Assembly: GCA_934645175.1 (NCBI GenBank)
Contig: CAKUDE010000004.1
Location: 1-64,000 of the forward strand
DNA: 64,000 nt
Source: an uncultured Oscillospiraceae bacterium
GTDB lineage: Bacteria; Bacillota; Clostridia; Oscillospirales; Oscillospiraceae
Direction: 5' to 3'
Part shown: piece after piece, positions 1 to 8,525 of the stretch
How positions within the stretch are numbered: the stretch's first letter is position 1
Layout of the letters: each line of letters starts with the position of its first letter
Translations under genes and position numbers: made by a program
The notes under the pieces: generated by a model
Databases searched by the model: none
Told to the model about the DNA's origin: nothing
Seen by the model: only the letters and a program-made list of their open reading frames with translations

Positions 1-75
1 TCACAGACAGCAAGCCCTTTCGGTTGCTTGAACAATTTTTGCTTCAAAATATTGTCTAACTTTTTGGGGTCACTT
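1..75 (-). mobile_element. Probable terminal end of an IS3-family insertion sequence, cut by the window start
   Basis: Read on the minus strand, positions 72-53 give TGACCCCAAAAAGTTAGACA. This resembles the terminal inverted repeat of IS3-family (IS150-like) elements common in Firmicutes. An open frame follows on the minus strand from a TTG at 47 (L-K-Q-K-L-F-K-Q-P-K-G-L) and runs off the window, which would suit the start of an orfA-type transposase. The IS assignment comes from remembered IR patterns, not a search, and the frame is too short to identify. No target duplication can be tested because the other end is outside the window. Confidence 0.4.
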
Positions 76-105
76 CATTTGCAAGGGCTTTCGGCTCTAT
101 TTTTT

Positions 106-1146
106 CTATTCATCCATCCTGCCGAGGATAAGCATTGCATCGCCGAAGCTGAAGAAACGATACCGTTCCTGTACAGCCACATTGTAAGCGTTCATGACGT
201 GCTCATAACCCGCAAAAGCGGAAACAAGCATGATCAGCGTGCTTTCCGGCAAGTGGAAGTTGGTAATCAAGCCGTCCATTGCGCGGAATCGGTAGCCGGG
301 GTAAATGAAGATATCCGTCCATGCGGAGGTTTCGGCAAATGAACCGTCCGGCTGAACCAGCGATTCCAGCGTACGGCACGAGGTTGTGCCGACACAGATA
401 ATTCTCCCGCCGTTTTGACGTGTTTCATTCAGCGCCCGGGCGGTTTCCGCACTGAGCATACAAAACTCAGAGTGCATATGATGCTGCGTCACATCGTCAA
501 CTTTGACAGGACGGAAGGTTCCGAGGCCAACATGAAGCGTCACATAGGCGAGTCGGACACCGGCTGTCTCAAGCTGCGAAAGAAGCTCCTTTGTAAAATG
601 CAGCCCCGCCGTCGGCGCAGCCGCCGAGCCGGTAATGCGGGAATAGACCGTCTGATAACGCTCTCCGTCGGCAAGCTCTTCCTTGATGTAGGGAGGAAGC
701 GGCATTTTGCCGAGCCGCTCAAGCACCTCAAGGAAGATACCTTCATAGTGGAATTTTACCAGTCTGTTTCCGGTTTCCAGTACGGTTTGCACCGTTGCGG
801 TCAACGCACCGTCACCAAAGGTGATCTGAGCGCCCTCGCGGAGATGACGGCCGGGCTTGACAAGGCACTCCCACACACCGTCGCCCTTATCCTGAAGCAG
901 CAGTACCTCCGCAGCACCGCCGCCCGGCAATCGGTGTCCCAGCAGACGTGCGGGGAGCACCCGTGAATCATTCATCACCAAGCAATCTCCCGGACGGAGA
1001 AACTCCTTTAAATCCGAAAATACCCGATGCTCGATAGCACCGCTTTGGCGATCCAGAACCATCAGCCGCGAGGCGTCGCGTTTTTGCAGCGGTGTTTGCG
1101 CAATGAGCTCCTGCGGAAGCTCATAATAAAAGTCACTTGTTTTCAC
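106..1146 (-). CDS. queA: S-adenosylmethionine:tRNA ribosyltransferase-isomerase QueA
   Basis: Full-length QueA (346 aa, the usual family size). It transfers the ribosyl moiety of SAM to preQ1 at position 34 of GUN-anticodon tRNAs, making epoxyqueuosine. The N-terminus [17 protein letters not shown] with the following [11 protein letters not shown], the block [13 protein letters not shown] near residue 180, and the C-terminal [18 protein letters not shown] are family signatures. It is the last gene of the lepB-to-queA minus-strand operon, 45 bp after the phosphoesterase gene. No convincing terminator is visible before the IS end at its 3' side. Its pathway partner tgt lies 8 kb away in another unit. 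Confidence 0.97.
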   Translation of the reverse strand: MKTSDFYYELPQELIAQTPLQKRDASRLMVLDRQSGAIEHRVFSDLKEFLRPGDCLVMNDSRVLPARLLGHRLPGGGAAEVLLLQDKGDGVWECLVKPGRHLREGAQITFGDGALTATVQTVLETGNRLVKFHYEGIFLEVLERLGKMPLPPYIKEELADGERYQTVYSRITGSAAAPTAGLHFTKELLSQLETAGVRLAYVTLHVGLGTFRPVKVDDVTQHHMHSEFCMLSAETARALNETRQNGGRIICVGTTSCRTLESLVQPDGSFAETSAWTDIFIYPGYRFRAMDGLITNFHLPESTLIMLVSAFAGYEHVMNAYNVAVQERYRFFSFGDAMLILGRMDE

Positions 1147-1191
1147 GATATTCTCTCTTTCCGCACCAGGTATGCGATACGCAATACTGCG

Positions 1192-1881
1192 TTATCTCAG
1201 GCGCACGGGTTTGAAATTGGTATAATCCGCAGCACAAAGGCGGTACTGGACACCATCGAACAAGCCCTGAACGGCCAGCTTGTGACTGTCGCCGTGCAGA
1301 TGGCCGTAGCAGCATTCGCGAACACCGTAGCGCTTCAGAAGCGCCAGAATCTCCGGGCACTCATAGCCTCGGTAACGCGGCGGATAATGCAAAAAGCAGA
1401 GCTTTTCGCGCTCCCCTGCCGCTTTGAGCGAGGTTTCCAGTCGTATCAATTCACGCTTGAAAATCTTCTCATTGTGGCTGCCCTCTGCGGCATTTTCTTC
1501 ATAAAACCAGCCGCGCGTACCGCAAAGAGCAAAGCCGTCATATTCATAGGCGTTATTATTCAGGATAAACATATCGTCAAAGCCGTGTATCTGACAGAAG
1601 GCATAGAACTTTGCCGCAGTTGTCCACCAATAGTCGTGATTTCCCTTGACGATGATTTTTCTGCCGGGAATGGCTGCCATAAATGCAAAGTCCGACTCAG
1701 CCTCGTCAATGCTTAATGCCCAACTCAGATCGCCGAGCAGGACGGTGGTGTCCTCCGGACGGACCACGGACAAGCCCTCGCGCAGCTTGTCAACATATCC
1801 CTTCCACGCGCCGCCGAAAACGTCCATCGGCTTGTTTGTCCCAAGCGACAAATGCAGGTCGCCGATTGCGTAAAGCGCCAT
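1192..1881 (-). CDS. Calcineurin-like metallophosphoesterase
   Basis: 229 aa cytoplasmic protein with the metallophosphoesterase metal-binding blocks in order: GDLHLS at residues 7-12, LLGDLSWAL (about 48-56), KGNHDYWW (about 80-87) and YGHLHG (about 192-197). These bind a dinuclear metal centre for phosphomono- or diester hydrolysis; the substrate cannot be read from sequence. The start codon shares one base with the stop of the dipeptidase gene upstream, so the two are translationally coupled. There is no signal peptide. Confidence 0.88.
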   Translation of the reverse strand: MALYAIGDLHLSLGTNKPMDVFGGAWKGYVDKLREGLSVVRPEDTTVLLGDLSWALSIDEAESDFAFMAAIPGRKIIVKGNHDYWWTTAAKFYAFCQIHGFDDMFILNNNAYEYDGFALCGTRGWFYEENAAEGSHNEKIFKRELIRLETSLKAAGEREKLCFLHYPPRYRGYECPEILALLKRYGVRECCYGHLHGDSHKLAVQGLFDGVQYRLCAADYTNFKPVRLR

Positions 1882-2813
1882 CAGCCCGTCCCTCCGAGTA
1901 ATCGAGCAAGATTGGAGAAAAATAAACGATCGATCAACGCCTCATCATATCCCTTTGACAGCAGGAATTCCGCAAAGTCGCGGTAGGAACCGATGTGCGC
2001 AAAGCCCTTCGGAAGCGATTCGCAGCCGTCGAGATCACCTCCGAGTGCAACATGGTCCTCGCCGCAGAGACGCATCGCGTGTTCCAGATGCCGAAGCATC
2101 GTATCAAAATCCGCATTTTCCCCAAGAAAATCGGTATAAAGGTTCAAACCGACCGTCCCGCCGGATTGTGCGATAGCGCGCAGCTGGTCATCCGTCAGAT
2201 TTCTTGTATGCTCCCAAACGGCACGGCAGTTGGAATGACTGGCAAGGATCGGCTTTTGCGAATACTCAGCAAGCTGCCAGAAAGCCCGTTCGGATAAATG
2301 ACTCACATCGATCAGGATCCCCGCCTCCTCCGCCGCTCGGACGAAAGCACGTCCGCGGTCGGACAGGCCGGTCTGTGAGCTGTGCCAGCCGGCAAGTGCG
2401 TTATCCGCGTTCCATGTCAGCGTGGTCATGACAAAGCCTTCGTCACGCAGCGCGAAGAGCTTCTGCGGGTCGCAGTCGATCAACTCCGCCCCCTCCAACG
2501 AGAGAAGCGCCGCGGTTCTCCCCTGCTCGACGATGGACTTCGCCTGTTTGCCGTCTTGTGCGAAAGCAATTCGATCCGCGTGCGCTGCAACCTGGCTTCG
2601 CAGTTCGCGCAGCGGGAGCTCCAGCAGGAGCTTCTGAGGCTCCGCGCCGACATTGATGCCCGCCAACGAGCAAAAGGCAAACACCTGCGCATAGCCGTCG
2701 AAAGCACGCGCCTTGTTCAGATCGACATGGCAATCGTTCCCGGCAATGGACTGCTTCCGCTGCAAGAGCAAAACAGCGGTGTCGCAGTGACCGTCAAATA
2801 CATACAGCTTCAT
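1881..2813 (-). CDS. Membrane dipeptidase (peptidase M19 family)
   Basis: About 310 aa protein of the renal-dipeptidase family, a zinc-dependent amidohydrolase fold that cleaves dipeptides, often with a D-residue. Metal and active-site regions visible are FDGHCDTAV near the N-terminus, LSLEGAELI (about 108-116), LIDVSHLSERAFW (about 199), ILASHSNCRAVW and HVALGGDLDG. An ATG at 2831 exists in frame, but the ATG at 2813 (MKLYVFDGHCDT) gives the family N-terminus and a 4-base overlap with the yraN stop, so 2813 is preferred. Despite the family name no signal peptide or lipobox is seen, so the bacterial enzyme is probably cytoplasmic. Confidence 0.92.
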   Translation of the reverse strand: MKLYVFDGHCDTAVLLLQRKQSIAGNDCHVDLNKARAFDGYAQVFAFCSLAGINVGAEPQKLLLELPLRELRSQVAAHADRIAFAQDGKQAKSIVEQGRTAALLSLEGAELIDCDPQKLFALRDEGFVMTTLTWNADNALAGWHSSQTGLSDRGRAFVRAAEEAGILIDVSHLSERAFWQLAEYSQKPILASHSNCRAVWEHTRNLTDDQLRAIAQSGGTVGLNLYTDFLGENADFDTMLRHLEHAMRLCGEDHVALGGDLDGCESLPKGFAHIGSYRDFAEFLLSKGYDEALIDRLFFSNLARLLGGTG

Positions 2814-3175
2814 TGAAACGCATCCTCCCAATGCAGGATCTTCGGCCGCCTTGTCTGCATCCCCTCCGGGGCATAGATCTCGATAACATCAAATCGCGGC
2901 TGCTTATCGCACTGCTCATGCTGAGAAAGAAACAGCAGTGCCGTTTGCTTGATCTTTTCCTGCTTTTTGTGGTCAACATACTCCATTGCGGAGGCGAAAG
3001 CACCGCTTTTTCGCAGCTTTACCTCCACAAAAACCAGATACTCTCTATTTTCGACAATAAGATCGATCTCGCCCATCCGGCAGCGATAGTTGGCTGCAAC
3101 AGGCGTATAACGTTTTTTCCGCAGATATTCCGCCGCGAGGCTTTCGCCCCAGCGGCCGAGTAAATCAGTCGCCAT
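2810..3175 (-). CDS. yraN: YraN/UPF0102 family nuclease-like protein
   Basis: 121 aa protein of the UPF0102 family (restriction-endonuclease-like fold). Family hallmarks are LGRWGESLAAEYLRKKRY at the N-terminus, NYRCRMGEIDLIVE (the GEIDLI metal-binding core) and LVFVEVKLRK (the ExK element). The open frame extends 44 codons further upstream inside rnhB, but that extension is reading through another gene. ATG 3175 gives the canonical length and overlaps the rnhB stop by 11 bp. rnhB-yraN adjacency is common in bacteria. The cellular role of the family is poorly defined. Confidence 0.93.
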   Translation of the reverse strand: MATDLLGRWGESLAAEYLRKKRYTPVAANYRCRMGEIDLIVENREYLVFVEVKLRKSGAFASAMEYVDHKKQEKIKQTALLFLSQHEQCDKQPRFDVIEIYAPEGMQTRRPKILHWEDAFQ

Positions 3176-3770
3176 AGAATTTGCGCAGGAAGCTGCGCCG
3201 GTGTGCCGTGCAGGGGCCGAATTCCCGCAACGCAGTATAGTGCTTCTGTGTGCCGTAGCCCTTATGTACGGCAAAGCCGTACTGCGGATACTTCGCATCC
3301 AGCTCAATCATATAATCATCCCGCGTGACCTTTGCCAGAACGGAGGCAGCGGCAATGTTTGCGCTGAGGCTGTCGCCCTTGATGATGGTACGAACCGGCA
3401 GACCGAAATCCGTCTCACGGTTCCCGTCGATCAGCGCCAACGCGGGGCGCGTTTTAAGCTGCTCAAGCGCACGCCGCATGGCAAGAAAGGTTGCCTGGAG
3501 AATATTGATCTCGTCAATCTCCTGCTCCGTGGCAAACGCAATCCCGTAGTCGACCGCTTCACGCGTAATGATTTCAAACAAAGCGCGTCGCCGCGTGTCG
3601 GTCAGCTTTTTGGAGTCGTTTAATCCTTCGATTTGTAAATCGCGCGGTAGAATAACCGCTGCGGCGCAGACCGGCCCGGCTAAAGGGCCGCGCCCGGCCT
3701 CGTCTACCCCGCAGACGATCTCATAGCCCGCGGAATAGGCCTCATGCTCATATTTCCACAGCTCAATCAT
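3165..3770 (-). CDS. rnhB: Ribonuclease HII
   Basis: 201 aa RNase HII, which removes ribonucleotides and RNA primers from DNA-RNA hybrids. Catalytic acidic residues are in the expected blocks: CGVDEAGRGPLAGPV (D and E near residues 22-23), ALIDG (about 113), and KVTRDDYM (about 147-154). The tail GYGTQKHYTALREFGPCTAHRRSF is the family C-terminal signature. It overlaps the small upstream gene by 4 bp. Confidence 0.97.
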   Translation of the reverse strand: MIELWKYEHEAYSAGYEIVCGVDEAGRGPLAGPVCAAAVILPRDLQIEGLNDSKKLTDTRRRALFEIITREAVDYGIAFATEQEIDEINILQATFLAMRRALEQLKTRPALALIDGNRETDFGLPVRTIIKGDSLSANIAAASVLAKVTRDDYMIELDAKYPQYGFAVHKGYGTQKHYTALREFGPCTAHRRSFLRKFYGD

Positions 3771-4000
3771 TCGTCGTCCTCCGGCGTAAAGCTGAAGCGC
3801 TGGTGCAGACCGCTGATGTAGAGATTGTAGACGATCACGCCATCCGGCGTGACGTCTTTTTCCAAAGAAAACTCTTTTCCGACACAGTAGGAATGGATGA
3901 CTGCGTCGGTATCGTCCGTCGTAACGTCCTCAACGGAAACGTCGCGCATCTGATTGTTGCTGCACTGATTAAAAATCTCGCGAATCATTTCATATCTCAT
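3767..4000 (-). CDS. Small conserved-looking hypothetical protein (77 aa)
   Basis: A 77 aa acidic protein placed between rbgA and rnhB with 4-base stop/start overlaps on both sides, which makes it a real operon member. No signal peptide, membrane helix or metal motif is visible. The sequence has alternating hydrophobic strands (AVIHSYCVGKEF, VIVYNLYISGLHQRF), suggesting a small beta-rich fold. I do not recognise the family; its place beside ribosome-assembly and nucleic-acid genes gives no firm function. Confidence 0.75.
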   Translation of the reverse strand: MRYEMIREIFNQCSNNQMRDVSVEDVTTDDTDAVIHSYCVGKEFSLEKDVTPDGVIVYNLYISGLHQRFSFTPEDDE

Positions 4001-4872
4001 ATTTCTACTCCTTCCGGGCTTTCCAATGTGAAACGGCCGATCTTACAGCTGCGGAATTCCTCAAGCAACACTTTTGCCATGCGCTCGGTGTCGATCTCGC
4101 CGCGTGAAAGCAAAAAGCCCCGATTTCTCCCTGCCTGCGTCAAAAGCGCGTATCCGTCCGCATCCTCCGGGGCATCGAGACGGTAGCGCTCCTGCAGCGC
4201 CTCCGGGTAGCGCGACCAAAGCAGCCGGATGAGGTGGCAGGCAAGCGTTTCGGTATCGAGAATATCATCCTTAATGGCTCCCGTGTAGGCCAGCAGACGG
4301 CCGACCTGTTCATCGTCAAACTTCGGCCAGAGAATACCGGGCGTGTCAAGCAGCAGCAGGCCGGGATCGACCGTGACCCATTGTTTGCCGCGCGTAACAC
4401 CGGGCCGGTTTTCCGCCTTGGCGCTCTTACGCCCTGCAATCTGATTGATGAACGTCGATTTCCCGACATTCGGAATGCCGACGACCATCAGCTTAATCGG
4501 CTTATTGACAAAGCCCTTTTCCGCATATCGCTGTAGCTTCTCGCTTAGAAGCTGCCGCGCAGTCGGGACAAAGCGCTCAAGTCCGCGACGGTTTTTGCAG
4601 TCTGCGCGGACAACGGCAATATTTTGCTTTGTAAAGTAATCCGCCCAGGCATTCGTCGCCGCAGGATCGGCAAGGTCAATGCGGTTGAGGATCATCATCC
4701 TCGGTTTTGTTCCGCAAAGAGAATCAATATCCGGATTGCGGCTTGCACGGGGGATTCTCGCATCCACCAGCTCACAGACCGCGTCCACAAGGCGAATGTC
4801 CTGCTCCATATTGCGGCGGGTTTTGGTCATGTGGCCGGGGTACCACTGGATGCTCATTCGTTCGTCATTCAT
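3997..4872 (-). CDS. rbgA: Ribosome biogenesis GTPase YlqF/RbgA
   Basis: Circularly permuted GTPase needed for late 50S subunit assembly. Motifs appear in the permuted order: N-terminal IQWYPGHMTKTRRNM, G4-like LNRIDLAD, then G1 GIPNVGKSTFIN, G2/G3 region with RPGVTRG and LLDTPGILWP. The C-terminal helical RNA-binding region follows. ATG 4872 (MNDERMSIQW) overlaps the lepB stop by 4 bp; an internal ATG at 4857 would also fit the family. The 22 further upstream codons lie inside lepB and are rejected. About 291 aa, normal for the family. Confidence 0.95.
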   Translation of the reverse strand: MNDERMSIQWYPGHMTKTRRNMEQDIRLVDAVCELVDARIPRASRNPDIDSLCGTKPRMMILNRIDLADPAATNAWADYFTKQNIAVVRADCKNRRGLERFVPTARQLLSEKLQRYAEKGFVNKPIKLMVVGIPNVGKSTFINQIAGRKSAKAENRPGVTRGKQWVTVDPGLLLLDTPGILWPKFDDEQVGRLLAYTGAIKDDILDTETLACHLIRLLWSRYPEALQERYRLDAPEDADGYALLTQAGRNRGFLLSRGEIDTERMAKVLLEEFRSCKIGRFTLESPEGVEI

Positions 4873-5486
4873 GAGACGCCTCCGATCCGCGAAAAGTCGC
4901 GTTTCCCGCTCTCGCCCGCACCGGGGAACAGTACGCACAGCACCTTCCCGAGCACCTGATCGGTCCGGATAAGGCCGATGTCAATATGGCGGCTGTCTGC
5001 GGAATGGTTCCGGTTATCGCCCATGACGAAGATGCAGCCCTCATCCACCGTCAGCGGGAAGGTCAGTGAGGAATAGCTCTGCTCATACATTTCGCCGTTG
5101 ATATACGTCTCGTTGAGCGCCTGCCCATCCACATACACGGTCGCGACGCCCAAAGAATCGTAACGGATGTCCACCGTCTGCCCGGCCGTGGCAATCACGC
5201 GCTTGACAATCGGCTCTCCGTCGCGGAAGCTCGTTTTGCGTGCGACGATAATATCGCCGTATTTTAACTCGCCCATGATAAAGTTACTTTGCAGCGCCAG
5301 AAAGTCGCCGTCCTGAAGCGTGGGCATCATGGAAGGTCCATCCACCCGAACGAGGCGCACAACAAATACGAACAGCAGCGTGATTACTGCGAGAATATAC
5401 ACAAGATCGTGCAGCAGAGAATACACTTCAAAGAGCTTATTGGGCTTTTGTGTCTCCTGCTCCGCTTTTTTTTCAAACAATGCCAT
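4869..5486 (-). CDS. lepB: Signal peptidase I
   Basis: 205 aa type I signal peptidase that cleaves signal peptides of exported proteins. It has one N-terminal membrane segment (about residues 22-44), the catalytic serine block VDGPSMMPTLQDGD, the lysine block near IVKRVIATAGQ, and the late block VMGDNRNHSADSRHIG-like (GDNRNHSADSR). ATG 5486 is preceded by GGGAGTGG. The 23 codons further upstream have no ribosome site and would spoil the topology. First gene of the operon that ends with queA. Confidence 0.95.
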   Translation of the reverse strand: MALFEKKAEQETQKPNKLFEVYSLLHDLVYILAVITLLFVFVVRLVRVDGPSMMPTLQDGDFLALQSNFIMGELKYGDIIVARKTSFRDGEPIVKRVIATAGQTVDIRYDSLGVATVYVDGQALNETYINGEMYEQSYSSLTFPLTVDEGCIFVMGDNRNHSADSRHIDIGLIRTDQVLGKVLCVLFPGAGESGKRDFSRIGGVS

Positions 5487-5517
5487 AAAACCACTCCCAA
5501 AGCCGAAAGTCATGGAT

Positions 5518-5546
5518 ATTATACACCATCGCGCACCGGAAATAAA
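5518..5546 (-). promoter_or_regulatory. Candidate sigma-A promoter of the lepB-queA operon
   Basis: On the minus strand TTTATT and TATAAT are separated by 17 bp, ending about 32 bp before the lepB start. The -10 is perfect; the -35 is poor (3 of 6), so this is a moderate call. Confidence 0.45.
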
Positions 5547-5564
5547 GAGGGACATTGTAAATAA

Positions 5565-5595
5565 ATATAAGCCGCCCGGTGCGGGCGGCTTATAA
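5565..5595. terminator. Rho-independent terminator after the solute-binding-like lipoprotein
   Basis: GCCGCCCG, a 3-base loop and CGGGCGGC (5571-5589), extended by ataa/ttat pairing. It lies downstream of the minus-strand gene that stops at 5627 and is followed on that strand by an A/T-rich, T-containing run. Confidence 0.8.
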
Positions 5596-5626
5596 ATGTT
5601 ATGATTTTGCTATTGCAGGGAAGCCG

Positions 5627-7657
5627 TCATTTTTTGCCGTTTGCCAGGTAGTCGCGCGCAGCCTTCTCCATTGCCAGAATCGCGTCGTCGATGGTGTAGG
5701 GCAATTCTGTCTCCGGGTCAACCTGACCGGTCAGGTAGTTCTCGGCAGCCCATGTAACAAGCCTGGCGAGCCAGAAGTCATGGGGGGTCACGTTATCCGT
5801 GTCCATATAGCCGCCGAATTCATCGAGGATCTCCTCCCATTGCGCGAGCTGACTATGCGTAAGGTTTGGCTTATACTGCTCGAGCGCATCATTGCGCAGG
5901 CGCTTATACTGCTCTGTTTTTCCCGGCTGGATGACCGGGGTCAGAGTATTGTCCTCCCCGGACAGAAAATAGTTTATAACCACCGCGACGGCGTCGGTCT
6001 CGGTGCAGGCCGCAGAGACGCCGAGAAAGGCTTTGGCAATCAGCCCAATCCCGCTCTGCTTTTCCGTCCGCAGGCAGAACGAGGGTTTCAATACGGATAC
6101 GTTGTGTATGCTCGTTTGCAGATATTCCATGGCGACGTAAAAAGGATCCCTTGCAGAAATATAAGCAGAGTGAGGTCCCTCCTGCCCCGGGGTGTCGTGA
6201 AGCCATTGCAGGAGAGCGCGCAGCTCATCGCTGTCGAAACGGAAGGAATCCTGCTCTGCGTCATAGTAGCTCGGCCAGTAGTAGGTCAGATAGTTCTCAA
6301 GAGAAAGTTTCAGAGAGACGCCCTGCATTGCCATAAGGTTTTCCAACGTCGGATCCTCCGCCAGCTTTTCCAGAGCAGCCTTTTCTTCCTCCGTTTCAGC
6401 CCACCAGCAGTCCATGTAGTAGAGATCGCCGTCGACCGGGAGGCAATAGCGCTCGCCGTCCAGGTCAAGCCATCGATTCAGAGCGGCGGAGGCGATCTCC
6501 GAAGAGCAGAAGTCAGGATCGACCGACGAAAGCGGCATCAGGTCGCCGCTGTGCACGACTCTGCGCATATCAAACCAGTTCCAGAAAACAAACAGGTCAT
6601 ACTGCTCCTTTGCAGGTGCAGCCGAGTCACTATCCATGTACTCGCTTTGAATAAAGACGCCGCTTCCCGTAAGATTGAACGACTCGATTGCGTGTGAAAT
6701 AAGATCCGTACGACCTGTCAGCACCAGCGTGCAGCGGGGGAAGCTGCGGGTTACGGAAAAGGTGATGCGCTCCAGCTCGCCGCCCTCCGCCAGAAGGATC
6801 CCCTCCGTGTCGCCGGTAATAAGCAGGCGAAGGATGCGCCGCGGGAAAGCGGTCAGCGCGGGACAGGAAAGGTATTCGATCGTCTCGCCGTCACTGCGCT
6901 GAAGGCCGTGGATGGCGTTTCTGTAATAGAACCAGTTACCGCTGCGCGCGGAGACGTCAAACCTTCCCCAATAGGGCTTTTCGTCTCCCACGCGCTTCCC
7001 CTCCAGAGGGCGAACCAGCGGCTGCTCGTTGGAGCTGAGGCAGAGCGTGTCTCCGTCCCAGAGGAAGCGGTCGCAGTCCTCTGCGGTAACGTTGCCCAGC
7101 AGCGTATCGTCGCAGTAGAGCTGCAGCTTCTGCTCGTCCTTCGCGGTATAGCGGAAGAGCGAATAGATCTTGCCGTCGTGCTCCGCGATCTCGACCGTTG
7201 CGTCGCTCGGGATGGCGCTGTCAAGCGTCAGCCAGGGTTCTCCATCGCAATAAATGGTCGCATTGCCGAAATTATAGAAAAAAACGCCCCTGGTGGTCAC
7301 GGTCAGGGCGCCCAGAGCCGGAGAATCACCGTCCGGGGAGAGACGCAGACGGTCATAGATGCCGCCGTTATCCTCGGTAGCAAACAGCTTATCATAAACC
7401 TCTCCCGCGCTGCTGCGATTGTTCAGCGCTCCGTCAAGGCGAAACAGACCCTTATGCGTCAGAAGCAGGAATCCGTCTTCATACGCAGCAATGTCACACA
7501 GCGTCCCCACGCCGTCTATTTTTACGGAAGCGCCCTTGGAGGGCGCCTCGGTCGGTTGGTCGGTCGGATTCGTCGGCGCGGTGGGAGTCACGACCGGCGT
7601 GCAGGCGGCTAGAAGAAGCAGCAAGCCAAGCAGCAGGGATAACAATCGTTTCTTCAT
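5627..7657 (-). CDS. Large secreted lipoprotein resembling an extracellular solute-binding protein
   Basis: 676 aa from ATG 7657. The N-terminus is a lipoprotein signal peptide with lipobox L-A-A-C at about residues 16-19, followed by a Pro/Thr linker (VVTPTAPTNPTDQPTEAP). The next roughly 280 residues are beta-rich, with repeated pieces like GKIYSLFRYT and DGDTLCLSSNEQPL, suggesting a propeller-like reporter domain. The C-terminal half resembles family-1 solute-binding proteins (DLFVFWNWFDMRRVV, LPVDGDLYYMDCWWAETEEEKAALEKLAE, and CTETDAVAVVINYFLSGEDN). No permease or ATPase gene adjoins it. The ligand is unknown, and the two-domain reading is inference from sequence texture. It is flanked by its own terminator at 5565-5595. 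Confidence 0.75.
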   Translation of the reverse strand: MKKRLLSLLLGLLLLLAACTPVVTPTAPTNPTDQPTEAPSKGASVKIDGVGTLCDIAAYEDGFLLLTHKGLFRLDGALNNRSSAGEVYDKLFATEDNGGIYDRLRLSPDGDSPALGALTVTTRGVFFYNFGNATIYCDGEPWLTLDSAIPSDATVEIAEHDGKIYSLFRYTAKDEQKLQLYCDDTLLGNVTAEDCDRFLWDGDTLCLSSNEQPLVRPLEGKRVGDEKPYWGRFDVSARSGNWFYYRNAIHGLQRSDGETIEYLSCPALTAFPRRILRLLITGDTEGILLAEGGELERITFSVTRSFPRCTLVLTGRTDLISHAIESFNLTGSGVFIQSEYMDSDSAAPAKEQYDLFVFWNWFDMRRVVHSGDLMPLSSVDPDFCSSEIASAALNRWLDLDGERYCLPVDGDLYYMDCWWAETEEEKAALEKLAEDPTLENLMAMQGVSLKLSLENYLTYYWPSYYDAEQDSFRFDSDELRALLQWLHDTPGQEGPHSAYISARDPFYVAMEYLQTSIHNVSVLKPSFCLRTEKQSGIGLIAKAFLGVSAACTETDAVAVVINYFLSGEDNTLTPVIQPGKTEQYKRLRNDALEQYKPNLTHSQLAQWEEILDEFGGYMDTDNVTPHDFWLARLVTWAAENYLTGQVDPETELPYTIDDAILAMEKAARDYLANGKK

Positions 7658-7693
7658 AGGAACCTCCCTAATATGGATATTCAAAAGAATTAG

Positions 7694-8278
7694 TCATCGG
7701 CTATAGGCTTTTAACCCGGAAGCCGGTACATGAAACTCGTTACAAAACAACGCATCATTGGTGTCAAATACACGAACCTTAACCCACCCGGAAACGTTTG
7801 ATGTGCCAACATACAGGACAAGAGCACCCGACAGCAAATAGCCTTGGCCGGATGAATGATCGCCTGCAATCGAGCACAGATTAAGCGCCCCATTGCCGAC
7901 ATTTACCACTCGCATTTCGCTGGCAGGGGCAAGATTATCATTGTGCATATATCCGGTGTTGATTATCAAACTAGTATCATATCCATCTTTCACATACTGG
8001 AATTTCCATCTGTTACTTGCCGAAGCCGTCCAGGTGGCGCTTGCGCTTGACCCATCAGCCGTATAGACCTCTTGGAAAGGAGCAATCCTGTTCATTGGGG
8101 TCGATGAGCTTTGAGAAGCATACATTGGTGCCATTGAGGGATAAGTTTTATTTGGTAATACAATAAACGTTTGGCTAAGCGGAGGCTGCGTAGGGAAAGG
8201 CACTACCGCGAAGGCAATGCTGGAGGTAAGCGCTGCAATGATGCAGATCAATGCCAAGATACGAATTAGTTTTTTCAT
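7694..8278 (-). CDS. Small secreted protein of unknown function
   Basis: 194 aa from ATG 8278, chosen because AAAAGGAG lies 7 bases upstream and the N-terminus (MKKLIRILALICIIAALTSS) is a classical signal peptide with cleavage near residues 25-27. The open frame continues 43 codons upstream but that is the leader, with a promoter inside it. The mature part is rich in Ser, Asn, Gly and aromatic residues (SSSTPMNRIAPFQ, ASNRWKFQYVKDGY, GTSNVSGWVKVRVFD), suggesting a small beta-sandwich surface protein. I do not recognise the family. Confidence 0.7.
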   Translation of the reverse strand: MKKLIRILALICIIAALTSSIAFAVVPFPTQPPLSQTFIVLPNKTYPSMAPMYASQSSSTPMNRIAPFQEVYTADGSSASATWTASASNRWKFQYVKDGYDTSLIINTGYMHNDNLAPASEMRVVNVGNGALNLCSIAGDHSSGQGYLLSGALVLYVGTSNVSGWVKVRVFDTNDALFCNEFHVPASGLKAYSR

Positions 8279-8374
8279 AAATTTCTCCTTTTCAATTCGT
8301 AGATGTTTGACGTTCGTCTTTACTTCCTTCCTTCTCTTTACGAGCCTCCCTTCACTCTCGCCTAAGATAATTTT

Positions 8375-8402
8375 AGTATACACTAAGATTTGTAAATTGC
8401 AA
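8375..8402 (-). promoter_or_regulatory. Sigma-A promoter for the small secreted protein
   Basis: On the minus strand TTGCAA (8402-8397), 16-bp spacer and TATACT (8380-8375). This leaves a 5' leader of about 90 nt before ATG 8278. Confidence 0.7.
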
Positions 8403-8477
8403 GTCAAAACGAGTCGTAACGCGCAAATTCGTATGAATAACTAAAATGATATACCATATTTTGTACGAAAGCACCAA

Positions 8478-8514
8478 AGAAAAAAACACCGGCCGGAAAA
8501 CCCGGTCGGTGTCG
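8478..8514 (-). terminator. Rho-independent terminator after yajC
   Basis: ACACCGGCCGG-aaaa-CCCGGTCGGTGT hairpin (8486-8512) just downstream of the yajC stop, followed on the minus strand by TTTTTT. Confidence 0.88.
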
Positions 8515-8525
8515 GTTTCTGCTGC

